Assembly: GCA_963921195.1 (NCBI GenBank)
Contig: OY992537.1
Span: forward strand, 35,449,410 to 35,513,409
Origin: Pegoplata infirma
Taxonomy: Eukaryota; Arthropoda; Insecta; Diptera; Anthomyiidae
DNA length: 64,000 nt
Reading direction: 5' to 3'
Numbering within the stretch: position 1 is the first letter of the stretch; every line of letters starts with the position of its first letter. Under the pieces are notes generated by a model that saw only the letters and a program-made list of their open reading frames with translations, had not been told where the DNA came from and searched no databases. Below are positions 47,098-59,774 of the stretch, in pieces. The position numbers and the translations under genes were made by a program.

Positions 47098-47732
47098 CGA
47101 TTGTATCGAACTGAGGATTGCGAACTCAGAATTGCCGTTCGATAGTTACCGTGTGTTTTATCTGGTAAATTCCAGAAAAACCCTTGCCGAAATTTACTCA
47201 TTTGCTTATAACTTTTGAACCACTGGACCGATTTCACTGGATTGCAATACCAACCTGACCAGGTAAATACCCAACATATATGCCAAACTTCAGGAGCCTC
47301 CGTAAAGTCTTTCAAAAGTTAGCGTGTTTTCAACAGACAGACAGACAGACGGACAGACGGACGAACGGACATCGCTAAATCGTCTTTAAATCGATCGAGG
47401 ATCATGAATATATAAACTGTATGGGGTCCTAGACCAATATTTCGAGGTGTTACAAACGGAATGACAAACTTATATACATATACCCTCAATCACTAGAGTG
47501 GAGGGTATAAAAAATTGACTAAAAAAAATTTTACACTCAAAAAAAAAAAAATAAGTAAATAATTTTTTTTTTTCAAAAATTACCAAAAAAAGTTTTTTTT
47601 ACACAAAATAAAATATTTTTAACCAAAAATGTTTTTTTTTTCACGTTAGAAAATTTACTATCACTTAAAAAGGGCATTGTGGAGGGTATTCATAGATTCG
47701 GCCAAGTCGAATTTAACTTTTCTACTTGTTTT
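47098..47732. repeat. Mini-me-like composite: reversed head joined to forward tail
   Basis: 47098-47515 is the 5' two-thirds in reverse orientation, with a GACAGACAGACGG tract near 47335. 47520-47732 is the 3' tail in forward orientation, ending CGAATTTAACTTTTCTACTT. The head-to-tail inversion points to rearrangement or adjacent insertion. Confidence 0.6.
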
Positions 47733-47764
47733 ATATTAATACTATCAGCAGCGCCTGGTGTTGT

Positions 47765-47970
47765 CCAGGATCTCCCCTAACTTTTGCATTTTTTTTTATT
47801 TTGCCATATTAGGAAAAATTATGATAATACTGTCCCTTATTTTGTTGAAAATTTTGAATAAAATTAAAGGATAAAAATTTGAAAGGACTTAACTTACCTA
47901 CTTTTTCCTGATATGCCAAGATAATAAAAAAGGAAAATTAGGGGAGATCCTCCTTTTTTATTTGCCATCA
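47765..47970. repeat. Inverted repeat around AGGGGAGATCC
   Basis: GGATCTCCCCTAACTTTTGC near 47782 pairs with the inverse near 47930-47952. No gene lies inside. Confidence 0.5.
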
Positions 47971-48114
47971 TTACAGGCATCATATTCAAATATTCAAATT
48001 CAAATATATAAAAAATATTTTACAAAATTTATTCCTCTAAAACTTTGAAGTCCTTTAAAAAGGAAACAGGATCATGAAATAAAAAACTGTAAATAAAGTT
48101 TTACAAAATTTACA

Positions 48115-48371
48115 GGCCTATTCTCAGTTATGACTGGTTATGACTAATTTTATTATTTTCAAACTTCATATTCCCTGTGTTTGTTGTAAACAAAATCATA
48201 AAAAGTCTCAAAATTTAAAATTATTTGTCAATTTTGAGACGATGTGGGTAGCAGGTCTTTATTTTTTTGAAATTTTCAAACAAAATTTGAATTTTTTTTA
48301 TGATTGTTTACAACAACCACATGGAAAAAATTGAGTTATGATTGAGTTATGACTTTTTTTGTGAATAGGCA
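48115..48371. mobile_element. 257-bp MITE-like element
   Basis: GCCTATTCTCAGTTATGAC at the left is matched inverted at the right (GAGTTATGACTTTT, then GTGAATAGGC). A second inner inverted pair around TTGTTGTAAACA supports a foldback shape. The 64-codon ORF inside is incidental. Confidence 0.5.
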
Positions 48372-49479
48372 CCTTAGTCTCTAGTTTTAAACATATATTA
48401 TCCAGTTCGTGTTTAACATTTTTTTTTTTCTTTTTATCGGACGGTGTAATAAACGCACTTAATGAATTGATCTAGAAAAACTATAAGTATTTCCGTACTC
48501 TATGGACCCCAACCAACCCAAATTTTTATATGAAAAACTCTGCATATTTTTTTTTTTTTACTTTTGTAGCACTGTGTAATTATGTGGTGGTGCAATATTG
48601 TTGGTCAATTAAATTTTTAAATATTCTAGAATAATTTGAAAATGTTGCAAGTTGATATGCTTTAAAGGCATTCATGGCGTATGATTATTATTAATTTAAT
48701 ATTACTCATACGTCTCAGTATTGCAATTATATTTAATTTTCTTAAAATATTTTAAAAATTTTCTACCATTCGCACTTATTATTGTTAGTCATATAAGATA
48801 TTTAACAAACTTTAACTTTTGTTAACATTGTTCCAATTTTATGGTTCACTTCCTTCACCTTTCACTTTTTCCCAAAATACATCAAATGAAACTCAAACAT
48901 TAATCCCTTTTGGCAATTTTGTTTTTTCGTTGTGGTTTGTTGTTATTTTCATCATCTTCTTACACAATATATACTTGTGTAAATATACACAAGTTTAAGC
49001 ATTATTAGAGTTGTAATATAGATTTGAAAATAAATAAGAATAAAAATATATTGTATGTTGCATAAAAAAGAAACCGACATTGAAAATGATATATCAAACA
49101 AATCAAGTAACCATAATCAAACAATAAGGGATTTACACTTCGTTAAACATTTAATTTCCGGTAAATTGAATTGATGTTATGTGGAGGTGAATTCAAACAA
49201 TATACAACATACATATACTTGACTTTTAAGAAATTCTTTATAGAATTGTATTTTGGGAGTTTTTGGTTTGGTTTTTTGACATTAAGGGTTTGAGAAACAA
49301 TCAAATGAATAAATAGAGAAATAATATGAAATGATTGTAATGATTGTTAAACAAATAAAAAACATAATTCAAAACAAGTGATAAAACATTTGAAAACCAT
49401 CCCAGTAATTATTCATTTGTTTTAACAAACATCAACATTTATTTTTTAATGTTAATAAAGTTTTCTAAAATAAATAACA
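48372..49479. other. No gene seen
   Basis: AT-rich sequence including the possible right end (48561-48575) of a large TIR element. No ORF above 60 codons and no RNA gene recognised. Confidence 0.35.
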
Positions 49480-50830
49480 TTGAACATTAAAAAATAACGT
49501 CACTTTAATTTTTTTTACCAACGAATTTGGAAAAATAACCTACGAAAACATTAAAAATTAATGATTGTTGTGTTATTTTTACCAACAAATTCCCAAAAAA
49601 AAACCTACGAAAATATTAAAAATGATTTCGTAGGTTATTTTTACAATTTTTTTATTGAATTACACAGCTCAACAAGAAAATGCGTATTGGATTCTAGTTA
49701 GTGATTTGAATAGTGTCTGCTGCGCTGATTTCAAATCCGGAGCCCAAATTTGTCTATCACGTCAGGATTTTCAGTAATTCGCGGTTAAAGTGCCGAAAAA
49801 GGGCATTTTTGACCATTTTTAAAAGCTTATAAAATAAGATCCTGACATGCAAATGACTTGGTATCAAGCTCAATCGAAAGCCTGTAATTTTCTCTTAAAG
49901 ATTAGATAAAATGTTCTAAATATGTAATTTTCGAAAATGGTAAAAAAATCATTAGCAAAAAACCTTCCATTTTTTCAATATTTAGTTTATTTACACAGTG
50001 TTTTTTAACAAATTTCCATACAAATTCATACGTAAATTTTAGATTTAAAGAACTTGTGGCTAATGATTTTTTTACCACTTTAGAAAATTAAATTCCAAGA
50101 AGATTTGATCTCGTCTGAAAAAAAAAATTACACACGTTCGAATGAGCTTGATACCAGGTCATTTGAATGTCAGGATCTTATTTTATAGGCGTTCAAAAAT
50201 GATCCAAATGGGCATTTTTTGACACTTTAACTGCGATTTTCTCAAAATTGTGACGTGATAGGAAAATTTGAGTGACCATTTTGGAATCGGGGCACCAAAC
50301 CCTATCCACTTTTTTTAGTTTCATCCAAAACGCAGCGACAAACCTCAGATTTGTAGAGCTGTGTTATATTTAAAAAAATGTTAATAAAATGTTGGGGAAT
50401 CGATCACGCAATCAACTACATTCTGGCCAGACACTCTATCCATCGTGCCAAAGTCACTTGATACGAAATGTTTTTATATTTTTATATATAATTTTTTGAT
50501 TTTTTTCTACAAAAAAATAACTGACACAAGTAGGTAAAAACTAATGATTTCTCTTTAAAAAATCCCAACAATTTAAACAAAAAATAAAATACACAAATCA
50601 TTAAAAATTAAAGAAGAATCACTTATTTTACTTACAGAACAAAAATAAATGACTTTTAAGATTGAATGCTAATGAAAGTCTTTTGTTTTTATGTTGTTGT
50701 TTTTAAAACAAAGAACAGAAGTAGTCATTTAAAAAAACTTACCATTAAACAAATGCTCTTTATTTTAAAAACTACAAAACGTAAAACTTTTTTAATAAAC
50801 TACAAACAGTTAATGTCATAATTTTTTGAG
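49480..50830 (+). repeat. Repeat family G, copy 1
   Basis: Starting ACATTAAAAAATAACGTCAC and ending TTAATGTCATAATTTTTTGA, it matches 62770-63405 and, inverted, 61440-61950. Minus the nested insert, it is about 0.65 kb. No coding sequence. Confidence 0.65.
49663..50363. mobile_element. 701-bp foldback MITE, TTA duplication
   Basis: Inverted ends CACAGCTC are flanked by TTA at 49660-49662 and 50364-50366. The interior is a foldback with the centre near 50000. The related copy at 62770 lacks it. A 3-bp TWA-type target suggests PIF/Harbinger, tentatively. Confidence 0.65.
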
Positions 50831-51015
50831 TTTTTAAACTACTGGACCGATTTTGCTGAAACGCAATACCAACTTAACCAAGTAAATTACAAACGTATAT
50901 GTCATACCTCAGAAGTCTTTCGGAAGTTACAGTGTTTTCTAAAGGTTGAAATAATTGGGATTATGAATATTTAATAATAATATAAGCGGAATCCCCACAC
51001 CATTAGAATTGTCTT

Positions 51016-51966
51016 TTTATACCCTCCACTCTAGTGATAGAGGGTATATATAAGTTTGTCATTCCGTTTGTAACACCTCGAAATATTGGTCTAGGACCCC
51101 ATAAAGTATATATAATAATGATCCTCGATCGATTTTAAGTCGATTTAGCGATGTCCGTCCTTCCGCCTGTCTGTCCGTCCGTAGAAAACACGCTAACTTT
51201 TGAAAGACTTTACAGAGGCTACTGAAGTTTGGCATATATGTTGGCCATTTACCTGGTCAGGTTGGCATTGCAATCCAGCCAAATCGGTTCAGTGGTTCAA
51301 AAGTTATGAGCAAAAGAGTAAATTTCAGCAAGGGTGTTTCGCGAATTTACGAGATAAAAAACACGATAACTTTCGAAAGACAATAATGAGACTGCTAAAG
51401 CTTGGCATGTATCTTTGCCGTTCCCCAGGTCTGTTTGGTATTAAATTTCAGTTCAATCGGTCCAGTGGTTCAAAAGTTATAAGCAAAACCCTGAATTTCA
51501 GATTAGTTTCATCTAAAATGCCACGTGTTTTAACAAGTTTTAAAAGCATTGGTGGTAACTAAACAATGCTTTTCAAACTTGTTTAATTTTAAAGCAATGC
51601 TTTTTAAAATTGCTTAGTTTTAGCATTGGTAACTTAAAAATTACACTCGAAAAAAATTTTACCCTCAAAAAAAATTTTACACACAAAAACAATTTTACAC
51701 TCAAAAAAAATTTTACACAAAAAAAAATAGTTTTTTTTTTACAAAAATGACAATATTTTGTGTACATACGTACGTGCATTCACTCAGAAATATTTTTACA
51801 TTAAAAAAAACATTACACTCGAAAAGAGTTTTTTACTTAAAATAAAATATTTCTAATCCAAATTTTTAATTTTTTCACGTTTAAAAATGAATTATCCTTT
51901 AAAAAAATGCATTGTGGAGGGTATTCATAGATTCGACCAAGTCGAATTTAACTTTTCTACTTGTTT
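51016..51966 (+). repeat. Mini-me-like repeat, full copy
   Basis: It runs from TATACCCTCCACTCTAGTGA to CGAATTTAACTTTTCTACTT. It has a short GTCCGTCC tract near 51155-51180 and the TTTACACTC tail units. It is one of the most complete copies in the window. The 120-codon ORF at 51200-51562 also occurs in pieces in other copies, without a domain match. Confidence 0.7.
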
Positions 51967-52756
51967 AAGTATATTTTAAGTTTCAAGCAAATCGGTTCAT
52001 AAGGATTGGAGTACTTCCCTTGTAAGTAAAGGGTATGTAAATATAGCACCTACATACATATATAAAGGGTTAACTGTGTGTTGTTAAACCATAAATTTTC
52101 TTATTTAAAAAAAATCTCAAAAAATCCTTCAATTAAATAAAATCTTTATTGTTTTTTAGCCATAAAAATAATTGTTATAAATTTTAATTTTATTGTTTTT
52201 TATTTTTGCAATGGAAAATACACTGCATAAATAACAAACAACTGCTTCATACCACTTTACAGTCCTTAACCTTATTTCTGTTTTCTTGAAATTTTAACAA
52301 ATATCAAAAAACCGCTATGATTTTTATCCGCTAAATACGCTTTTATTTTATTTTTTAACCAAAAGAAAGGAAAAAAAGCATTTAAACAAATTTACACAAA
52401 ATATACATAAATAACCAGCATCAAATGTAAAGATTTTTGAATATAAGAGAAGGCTGAAAGTTAAAAAAATATTTATCGATGTGCTATTTATAACAAAAGA
52501 AAATCAAACTATACAGTTTCTAGCAACTGTACACTTTCTTACCACCGTTAGAAACAGAATTTCCAAAAAAGTACCTCTTCCTGAATGTTTTTTTCTTCAC
52601 CGAAAAATCCTACATTCCATAATTCCTAATATTAAGTTTCTAGAACCATTACATCAACAAATATGAAAAATACACTTTGTTAGCCATTTTACCCAAAAAC
52701 ATATTTTTCCCAGAACGTTTTTTTTATCGAATTCTCCTATAAAAAGTTTCTAAAGT
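51967..52756. other. No gene seen; flank of 16-bp array
   Basis: AT-rich sequence with no convincing ORF. The ORF at 52481-52666 lacks any recognised feature. Confidence 0.35.
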
Positions 52757-55370
52757 GTACTTTCGGTACTTTTTTTAAAATGTACTTAATATTAAGGGTA
52801 CTTTTTATAAAAGGTACTTTTAATAAAAAGTACTTTTTATAAAAGGTACTTTTTATTTAAGGTACTTTTTATAAAAGGTACTTTTTATAAAAGGTATTTA
52901 TAATAAAAGGTACTTTTTATAAAAGGTACTTTTTATAAAAGGTACTTTTTATAAAAGGTACTTTTTATAAAAGGTACTTTTTATAAAAGGAACTTTTAAT
53001 AAAAGGTACTTTTTATAAAAGGTACTTTTTATAAAAGGTACTTTTTATAAAAGGTACTTTTTATAAAAGGTACTTTTTATAAAAGGTACTTTTTATAAAA
53101 GGTACTTTTTGTAAAAGGTACTTGTTATAAAAGGTACTTTTTATAAAAGGTACTTTTAGTAAAAGGTACTTTTTATAAAAGGTACTTTTTATAAAAGGTA
53201 CTTTTTATAAAAGGTACTTTTTATAAAAGGTACTTTTTATAAAAGGTACTTTTTATAAAAGGTACTTTTTATAAAAGGTACTTTTTATAAAAGGTACTTT
53301 TTATAAAAGGTACTTTTTATAAAAGGTACTTTTTATAAAAGGTACTTTTTATAAAAGGTACTTTTTATAAAAGGTACTTTTTAAGAAAGGTACTTTTTAT
53401 AAAAGGTACTTTTTATAAACGGTACTTTTTATAAAAGGTACTTTTTATAAAAGGTACTTTTTATAAAAGGTACTTTTTATAAAAGGTACTTTTTATAAAA
53501 GGTACTTTTTATAAAAGGTACTTTTTATAAAAGGTACTTTTTATAAAAGGTACTTTTTATAAAAGGTACTTTTTATAAAAGGTACTTTTTATAAAAGGTA
53601 CTTTTTATAAAAGGTACTTTTTATAAAAGGTTCTTTTTATAAAAGGTACTTTTTATAAAAAGTACTTTTTATAAAAGGTACTTTTTATAAAAGGTACTTT
53701 TTATAAAAGGTACTTGTTATAAAAGGTACTTTTTATAAAAGGTACTTTTTATAAAAGGTACTTTTTATAAAAGGTACTTTTTATAAAAGGTACTTTTTAT
53801 AAAAGGTACTTTTTATAAAAGTTACTTTTTATAAAAGGTACTTTTTATTAAAGGCACTTTTAATAAAAGGTACTTTTTATAAAATATACTTTTTATAAAA
53901 GGTTCTTTTTATAAAAGGTACTTTTTATAAAAGGTACTTTTTATAAAAGGTACTTTTTATAAAAGGTACTTTTTATAAAAGGTACTTTTTATAAAAGGTA
54001 CTTTTTATAAAAGGTACTTTTTATAAAAGGTACTTTTTATAAAAAGTACTTTTTATAAAAGGTACTTTTTATAAAAGGTACTTTTTATAAAAGGTACTTT
54101 TTATAAAAGGTACTTTTTATAAAAGGTACTTTTTATAAAAGGTACTTTTTATAAAAGGTACTTTTTATAAAAGGTACTTTTTATTAAAGGTACTTTTTAT
54201 AAAAGGTACTTTTTATAAGAGGTACTTTTTATAAAAGGTACTTTTTATAAAAGGTACTTTTTATAAAAGGTACTTTTTATAAAAGGTACTTTTTATAAAA
54301 GGTATTTTTATTAAAAGGTACTTTTTATAAAAGGTACTTTTTATAAAAGGTACTTTTTATAAAAGGTACTTTTTATAAAAGGTACTTTTTATAAAAGGTA
54401 CTTTTTATAAAAGGTACTTTTTATAAAAGGTACTTTTTATAAAAGGTACTTTTTATAAAAGGTACTTTTTATAAAAGGTACTTTTTATAAAAGGTACTTT
54501 TTATAAAAGGTACTTTTTATAAAAGGTACTTTTTATAAAAGGTACTTTTTATAAAAGGTACTTTTTATAAAAGGTACTTTTTATAAAAGGTTCCTTTCAT
54601 AAAAGGTACTTTTTATAAAATGTACTTTTTATAAAAGGTACTTTTTATAAAAGGTACTTTTTATAGAAGGTACTTTTTATAAAAGGTACTTTTTATAAAA
54701 GGTACTTTTTATAAAGGGAACTTTCATAAAAGGTACTTTTTATAAAAGGTACTTTTCCAAAAGGTGCTTTTTATAAAAGGTATTTTTTTAAAAGGTACTT
54801 TTTATAAAAGGTACTATTTATAATAGGTACTTTTTATAAAAGGTACTTTTTATAAAGGGTACTTTTTATAAAAGGTAATTTTTTTAAAAGGTACTATTTA
54901 TAAACGATACTTTTCATAAAAGGTACTTTTCTAATAGGTAATTTGTATAAAAGGTACTTTTTATAAAAGGTACTTTTTATAAAGGTACTTTTCTAAAAGG
55001 TACTTTTTATAAAAGTTACTTTTTATAAAAGGTACTTTTCATTAAAAGCACTTTTTATAAAAGGTACTTTTTATAAAATATATTTTTATAAAAGGTACTT
55101 TTTATAAAATGTACTTTTTATAAAATGTACTTTTTATAAAATGTACTTTTTATAAAAGGTACTTTTTATAAAATGTACTTCTTATAAAAGGTACTTTTTA
55201 TAAAATGTACTTTTTATAAAAGGTACTTTTTATAAAATGCACTTTTTATAAAAGGTACTTTTTATAAAATGTACTTTTTATAAAAGATACTTTTTATAAA
55301 AGGTACTTTTTATAAAATGTACTTTTTTTTATACAAGGTACTTTTTATGAAAGGGTTTTTTTAACTATAC
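52757..55370 (+). repeat. 2.6-kb array of a 16-bp unit GGTACTTTTTATAAAA
   Basis: About 160 head-to-tail copies, very homogeneous from about 53000 to 54580 and degenerating toward both edges, especially after 54700. Each junction reads TATAAAAGG, an exact TATA-box string. No gene inside. Confidence 0.95.
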
Positions 55371-56882
55371 AATAGTTACCGATGCATCGATAACATAAAA
55401 TTTTCTATAAAAAATTGTATAGTTATCGATGTATCGATAACATAGAATTTTCTATAAAAAATTGTATAGTTAACGATGTATCGATAACATAAAATTTTCT
55501 ATAGAAAATTGTATTACTATCGATAACATAAAATTTTCTGTAGAAAACTGTTTTGTTATCAATGTATCGATATAGAAAATTGTATTGTTATGGATGTATC
55601 GATAACATAAAATTGTATAATGAAAATTGCATAGTTAGCGATAAAAATTAAATTTTCCATAAAAATTGTATAGTTATCGATGTATCGATAAGATAAAATT
55701 CTCTACAGAAAATTGTATAGTTATCGATGTATCGATAACATAAAATTTTCTATAGAAAATTGTGTAGTTATCGATGTATCGATAACATAAAAATTTTCTA
55801 CAGAAAATTGTATAGTTATCGATGTATTGATAACATAAAGTTTTCTAAAGAAAATTGTTCACTTATTGATAATAAAATTTTTTTTATAAAAAATTGTATA
55901 ATTATCGATAACACAAGATTTTCTACATAAAATTGTATTGATGTCGATAACAAACAATTTTCTACATAAAATTGTATAGTTATCAATATATCGATAACAT
56001 CAAATTTTTGATACAAAATTGCATAGTTATCTATATGTCGATAACAAAAATTTTTTTAATGAAAATTGTGTAGTTATCAATTTATCGATAACTAAATTTT
56101 CTATAGAAAATTGCATATTTATCGTTATATCGATAACATAAAATATTCCATCAGAAATTGTGGAGTTATCGATATATCGATTACATAAAAATATTTTCAA
56201 TATAAGTTTGTATAGTTATCGATGTATGTATGTATCGATAACAATACAATTTTATGTAGAAAATTTTATGTTATCAATATATCTATAATTATACAATTTT
56301 CTATAAAACATTTTGTGTTATCGATTAATCGACAACTGTAAAATTTTCTTTACAAAATTGTATAATTATCAATATATCATTAACATAAATTTTTTTTAAC
56401 AAAATTGTATAGTTGTCGATTTATCGATAACACGAAATATTTTATAGAAAATTGTATAATTATCGATATATTGATAGCATAAAATTTTCTACATACAATT
56501 GTATTATTATCGATATTTCGATAACATAAGATTTTCTACATAAAATTGTATTGATGTCGATAAAAAAAAATTTTCTACATAAAATTGTATAGTTATCAAT
56601 ATATCGATAACATCAAATTTTCGATAGAAAATTGCATAGTTATCGATAACGAAAATTGTGTAGTTATCAATTTATCGATAGCTAAATTTTCTATAGAAAA
56701 TTGCATATTTATCGTTGTATCGATAACATAAAATATTTCATCAAAAATTGTGGAGCTATCGATATATCGATAACATAAAAATATTTTCAATAGAAATTTG
56801 TATAGTTATCGATATAATTATCGATATATCGATAACATAAAGTTTTTTAAACAAAATTGTATAGTTGTCGATTAATTGATAA

Positions 56883-57330
56883 TATGAACAAATAATTCAG
56901 CGCTAAAATTGTTATGTGCAAAAACGAGACAAAGAGAGATTAAGGAATGTTGTTGTTTCTAAGGATCGTAATTGTTGGTGTAAAATAAAAATCTTCTGTT
57001 GACGTCACACACTTAACATCTGTAATGAAATACGAACAAACTAACTTCTGCTGTTAGTTTGTCAAGCAGGGCGATAGCTCAGATGGTAGAGCACTTGCTT
57101 TGCAAACTGATGGAAAATTTGAAGAACGTGGGTTCTATTCCACTCAGAGTTAAGTCTGTTGATGAAAAAACATATAGAAAAAACAGTCTTACAAATAATC
57201 AAACAATTTATCTAATGTAATTTTCTCCACTGATGACGTAGAGGTGGCTACAGAAACCATGGTCTGGAATAAATCCACATTAAAAATAATCTTTAGAAAT
57301 ACAATGTTTTCTTCTTCAATCACAAACCCT
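56883..57330 (+). mobile_element. tRNA-derived SINE-like insert
   Basis: A GC-richer segment interrupts the array. At 57069-57141 it has a tRNA-like head: GGGCGATAGCTCAGATGG with D-stem GCTC/GAGC, box A TAGCTCAGATGG (57075-57086), a TTTGCAA loop with TGC (Ala) in anticodon position, and box B GGTTCTATTCC (57131-57141). The anticodon and acceptor stems do not pair, so it is not a working tRNA. Box A and box B orientation gives the + strand. Whether the 56883-57060 part belongs to the same unit is unknown. Confidence 0.5.
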
Positions 57331-58086
57331 TAATGATAACACAAAATGTTTTATAGAAAATTGTACAATTATCGATATATTGATAACATAAAATTTTCTA
57401 CATAAAATTGTATAGTTATCGATATATCGATAACATAAAATTTTCTATTCAAAATGGCAGACTTATGGATATATCGATAACAAACAATTTTTTATAGAAA
57501 ATTTTATAATTATCGTTACATAAAAATATTTTCTATAGAAATTTGTATAGTTATCATATCGATAACGTTACAACTTTTTATAAACAATTTTATGTTATCC
57601 ATATATCGATAACTATAAATTTTTCTATAGAAAATTGTAGATTTATCGATAACTATACACTTTTCTATAGAAAATTTTACGTTACGATATATCAATAATT
57701 TTACAATTTTCTATAGACAATTTTAAGTTATTGATGTATCGATAACCAAAAAATTTTCTATAGAAAATTGTATGTTACCGATATATCGATAACTATACAG
57801 TTTTCTATATAAAATTTAATGTTATCGATGTATCGATAACTATACAATTTTCGATAGAAAATTTTATGATATCGATATATCGATTTTTTGTGAAATCGAT
57901 GTATCGATTTTTATTATTTTTTCAATTATCTATAAACAATTTTATGTTATCGATAAATCGATAACTATACAATTTTCTGCAGATATTATAAAGTTATCGA
58001 TATATCGATAGCTATACATTTTTCGATAGAAAATTTTATGTCATCGATATATCGGTTACTATACAATTTTTGTAGAAAATTAAATG

Positions 58087-58704
58087 CCCGAGTAAAAAAG
58101 TTCCTATATAGTTGTATATAATTTTATAAACATCATATATGATTAAATAGAGTTATATAGAATTTGATGCGAAAAATGAGTCGATAAAACTATATAAAAT
58201 TTGATCAATGTTTCATATATTTTGATAAATTTTTTATATAATTTTATGCGAAATTTGTACCCCTATTTTTATATAATAATAGCAAAATTATATAATTAGA
58301 TATAATTATATAAAAATATATGAAATTGTATTAAACTGTATAAAACTATATAAAGTTACATAAAATTATATCAAGTTTTATATAAATCATAAAATTTTGT
58401 TTTAATTATATATAATTATATATAATTTTATGTAACTTCATATAGTTTTATACAGTTTTATACAATTTTATATATTTTTATATAATTATATCTAATTATA
58501 TAATTTTGCTATTATAATATAAAAATAGGGGTCCAAATTTCGCATAAAATTATATAAAAAATTTATCAAAATATATGAAACATTGATCAAATTTTATATA
58601 GTTTTATCGACTCATTTTTCGCATCAAGTTCTATATAATTCTATTTAATCACATATAATGTTTATAAAATTATATATAACTATATAGGAACTTTTTTACT
58701 CGGG
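58087..58704. mobile_element. 618-bp palindromic MITE
   Basis: CCCGAGTAAAAAAGTTCC and its inverse form perfect ends, and the arms pair through almost the full length around an AT-rich TATATAATTATA centre near 58395. It sits inside the ATCGAT array. TG follows or precedes each end, but a target duplication is not certain. Confidence 0.75.
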
Positions 58705-58960
58705 TGGTATCGATATATCGATAACTACACAATTTTCTATAGAAAATTTCATGTTATCAATAACTTTACAATTTTCTACAGCAGATTTTATGTTATAAAT
58801 GTATCGATAACAATACAGTTTTCTATAGAAAATTTTATGTTATCGATATATCGATAACTATACAATTTTCTACAGAAAATTTTAGGTTATCGAAATATTG
58901 ATAACTATGCAATTTTCCTTAAAAAAAATATGTTAACGATAACTGTACAATTTTTTTATC

Positions 58961-59774
58961 GAAATTTATGAAGTATAATTTTTTTGATTTTTCTTAATTT
59001 TCACTCTACTCTATAGCACAGTTAACAAGGATTTTTGCTAACAATGCTATGAAATTGTTACAAATAATATAAACACAAAATACTGTGAAACTTAACGTTT
59101 CACTTTTTGTAATACTTTTGGATAAAGAATAAGCAGAAAATAAAAAAATAAAAATACTTATGTACTTACTTACAAACACAAAGAAATGCTAATTTCCTTA
59201 ACGCTTCATCTTGAGCAGAAAAAAAAAATTCTTTGTAATGGGAAATTGAAAATTGCAATGTTTTATATTTCAACCAAATAAAATAAAGAAATAAAATAAA
59301 CAAATTTCAGACAAACAATTTGTTTTTTTGCTGGATTTGGTCAAAAGTTATTTTCTAATGAAATAAGTTGTTGAACAAAAAAAAAAAAAAAAATTAAAAA
59401 AAATGTAAAGAAACAAATTTGAAGTAACGAGAAAAATAATGAGTTTTATAGAAAGCTGTTAAAATGTAATGCTAGAAAAAGCATTGGAAAGGAATTAGTA
59501 TCAATTATTTTTATATTCGTCGTTCAAGATGTTTAACAATTTAAAGGGAATTAAAGAAATTTACTAATAACAAGTAAAAAATTAAAATTCAGCCTTGCCG
59601 AATGTATTAATACACTGAGAACTTTTCTATACAAAAATCTGAGATTTTCTAAGATTTTTTGTATAGAAAAAACTTTTTTAACTAGAAAAAAATCTTATAA
59701 TTTTTCCAATTTCTGAGACTTTTTGTATGGAACAAAAATCTAAAACTTTTGGACTTGAATAAATTTGAGAATTT
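58961..59774. other. No gene seen
   Basis: AT-rich sequence with A-runs near 59375 and degenerate precursors of the following 35-bp unit from about 59630. Confidence 0.4.

Larger units (their letters stand above)
55371..58960. repeat. ATCGAT-rich array, roughly 47-bp unit
   Basis: About 50 diverged copies of a unit holding a pair of inverted ATCGATA sites (GTTATCGATGTATCGATAAC) and a TTTTCTATAGAAAA palindrome. It is broken by two inserts: 56883-57330 and 58087-58704. Copies differ by point changes and small indels, so the array is older than the 16-bp array beside it. ORFs on the minus strand are repeat artefacts. Confidence 0.9.

Noticed and set aside
57069..57141. Functional tRNA-Ala gene
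   Set aside because: D-arm and boxes are good, but the anticodon stem and acceptor stem do not pair and the spacing is too long, so a SINE head is the better reading.
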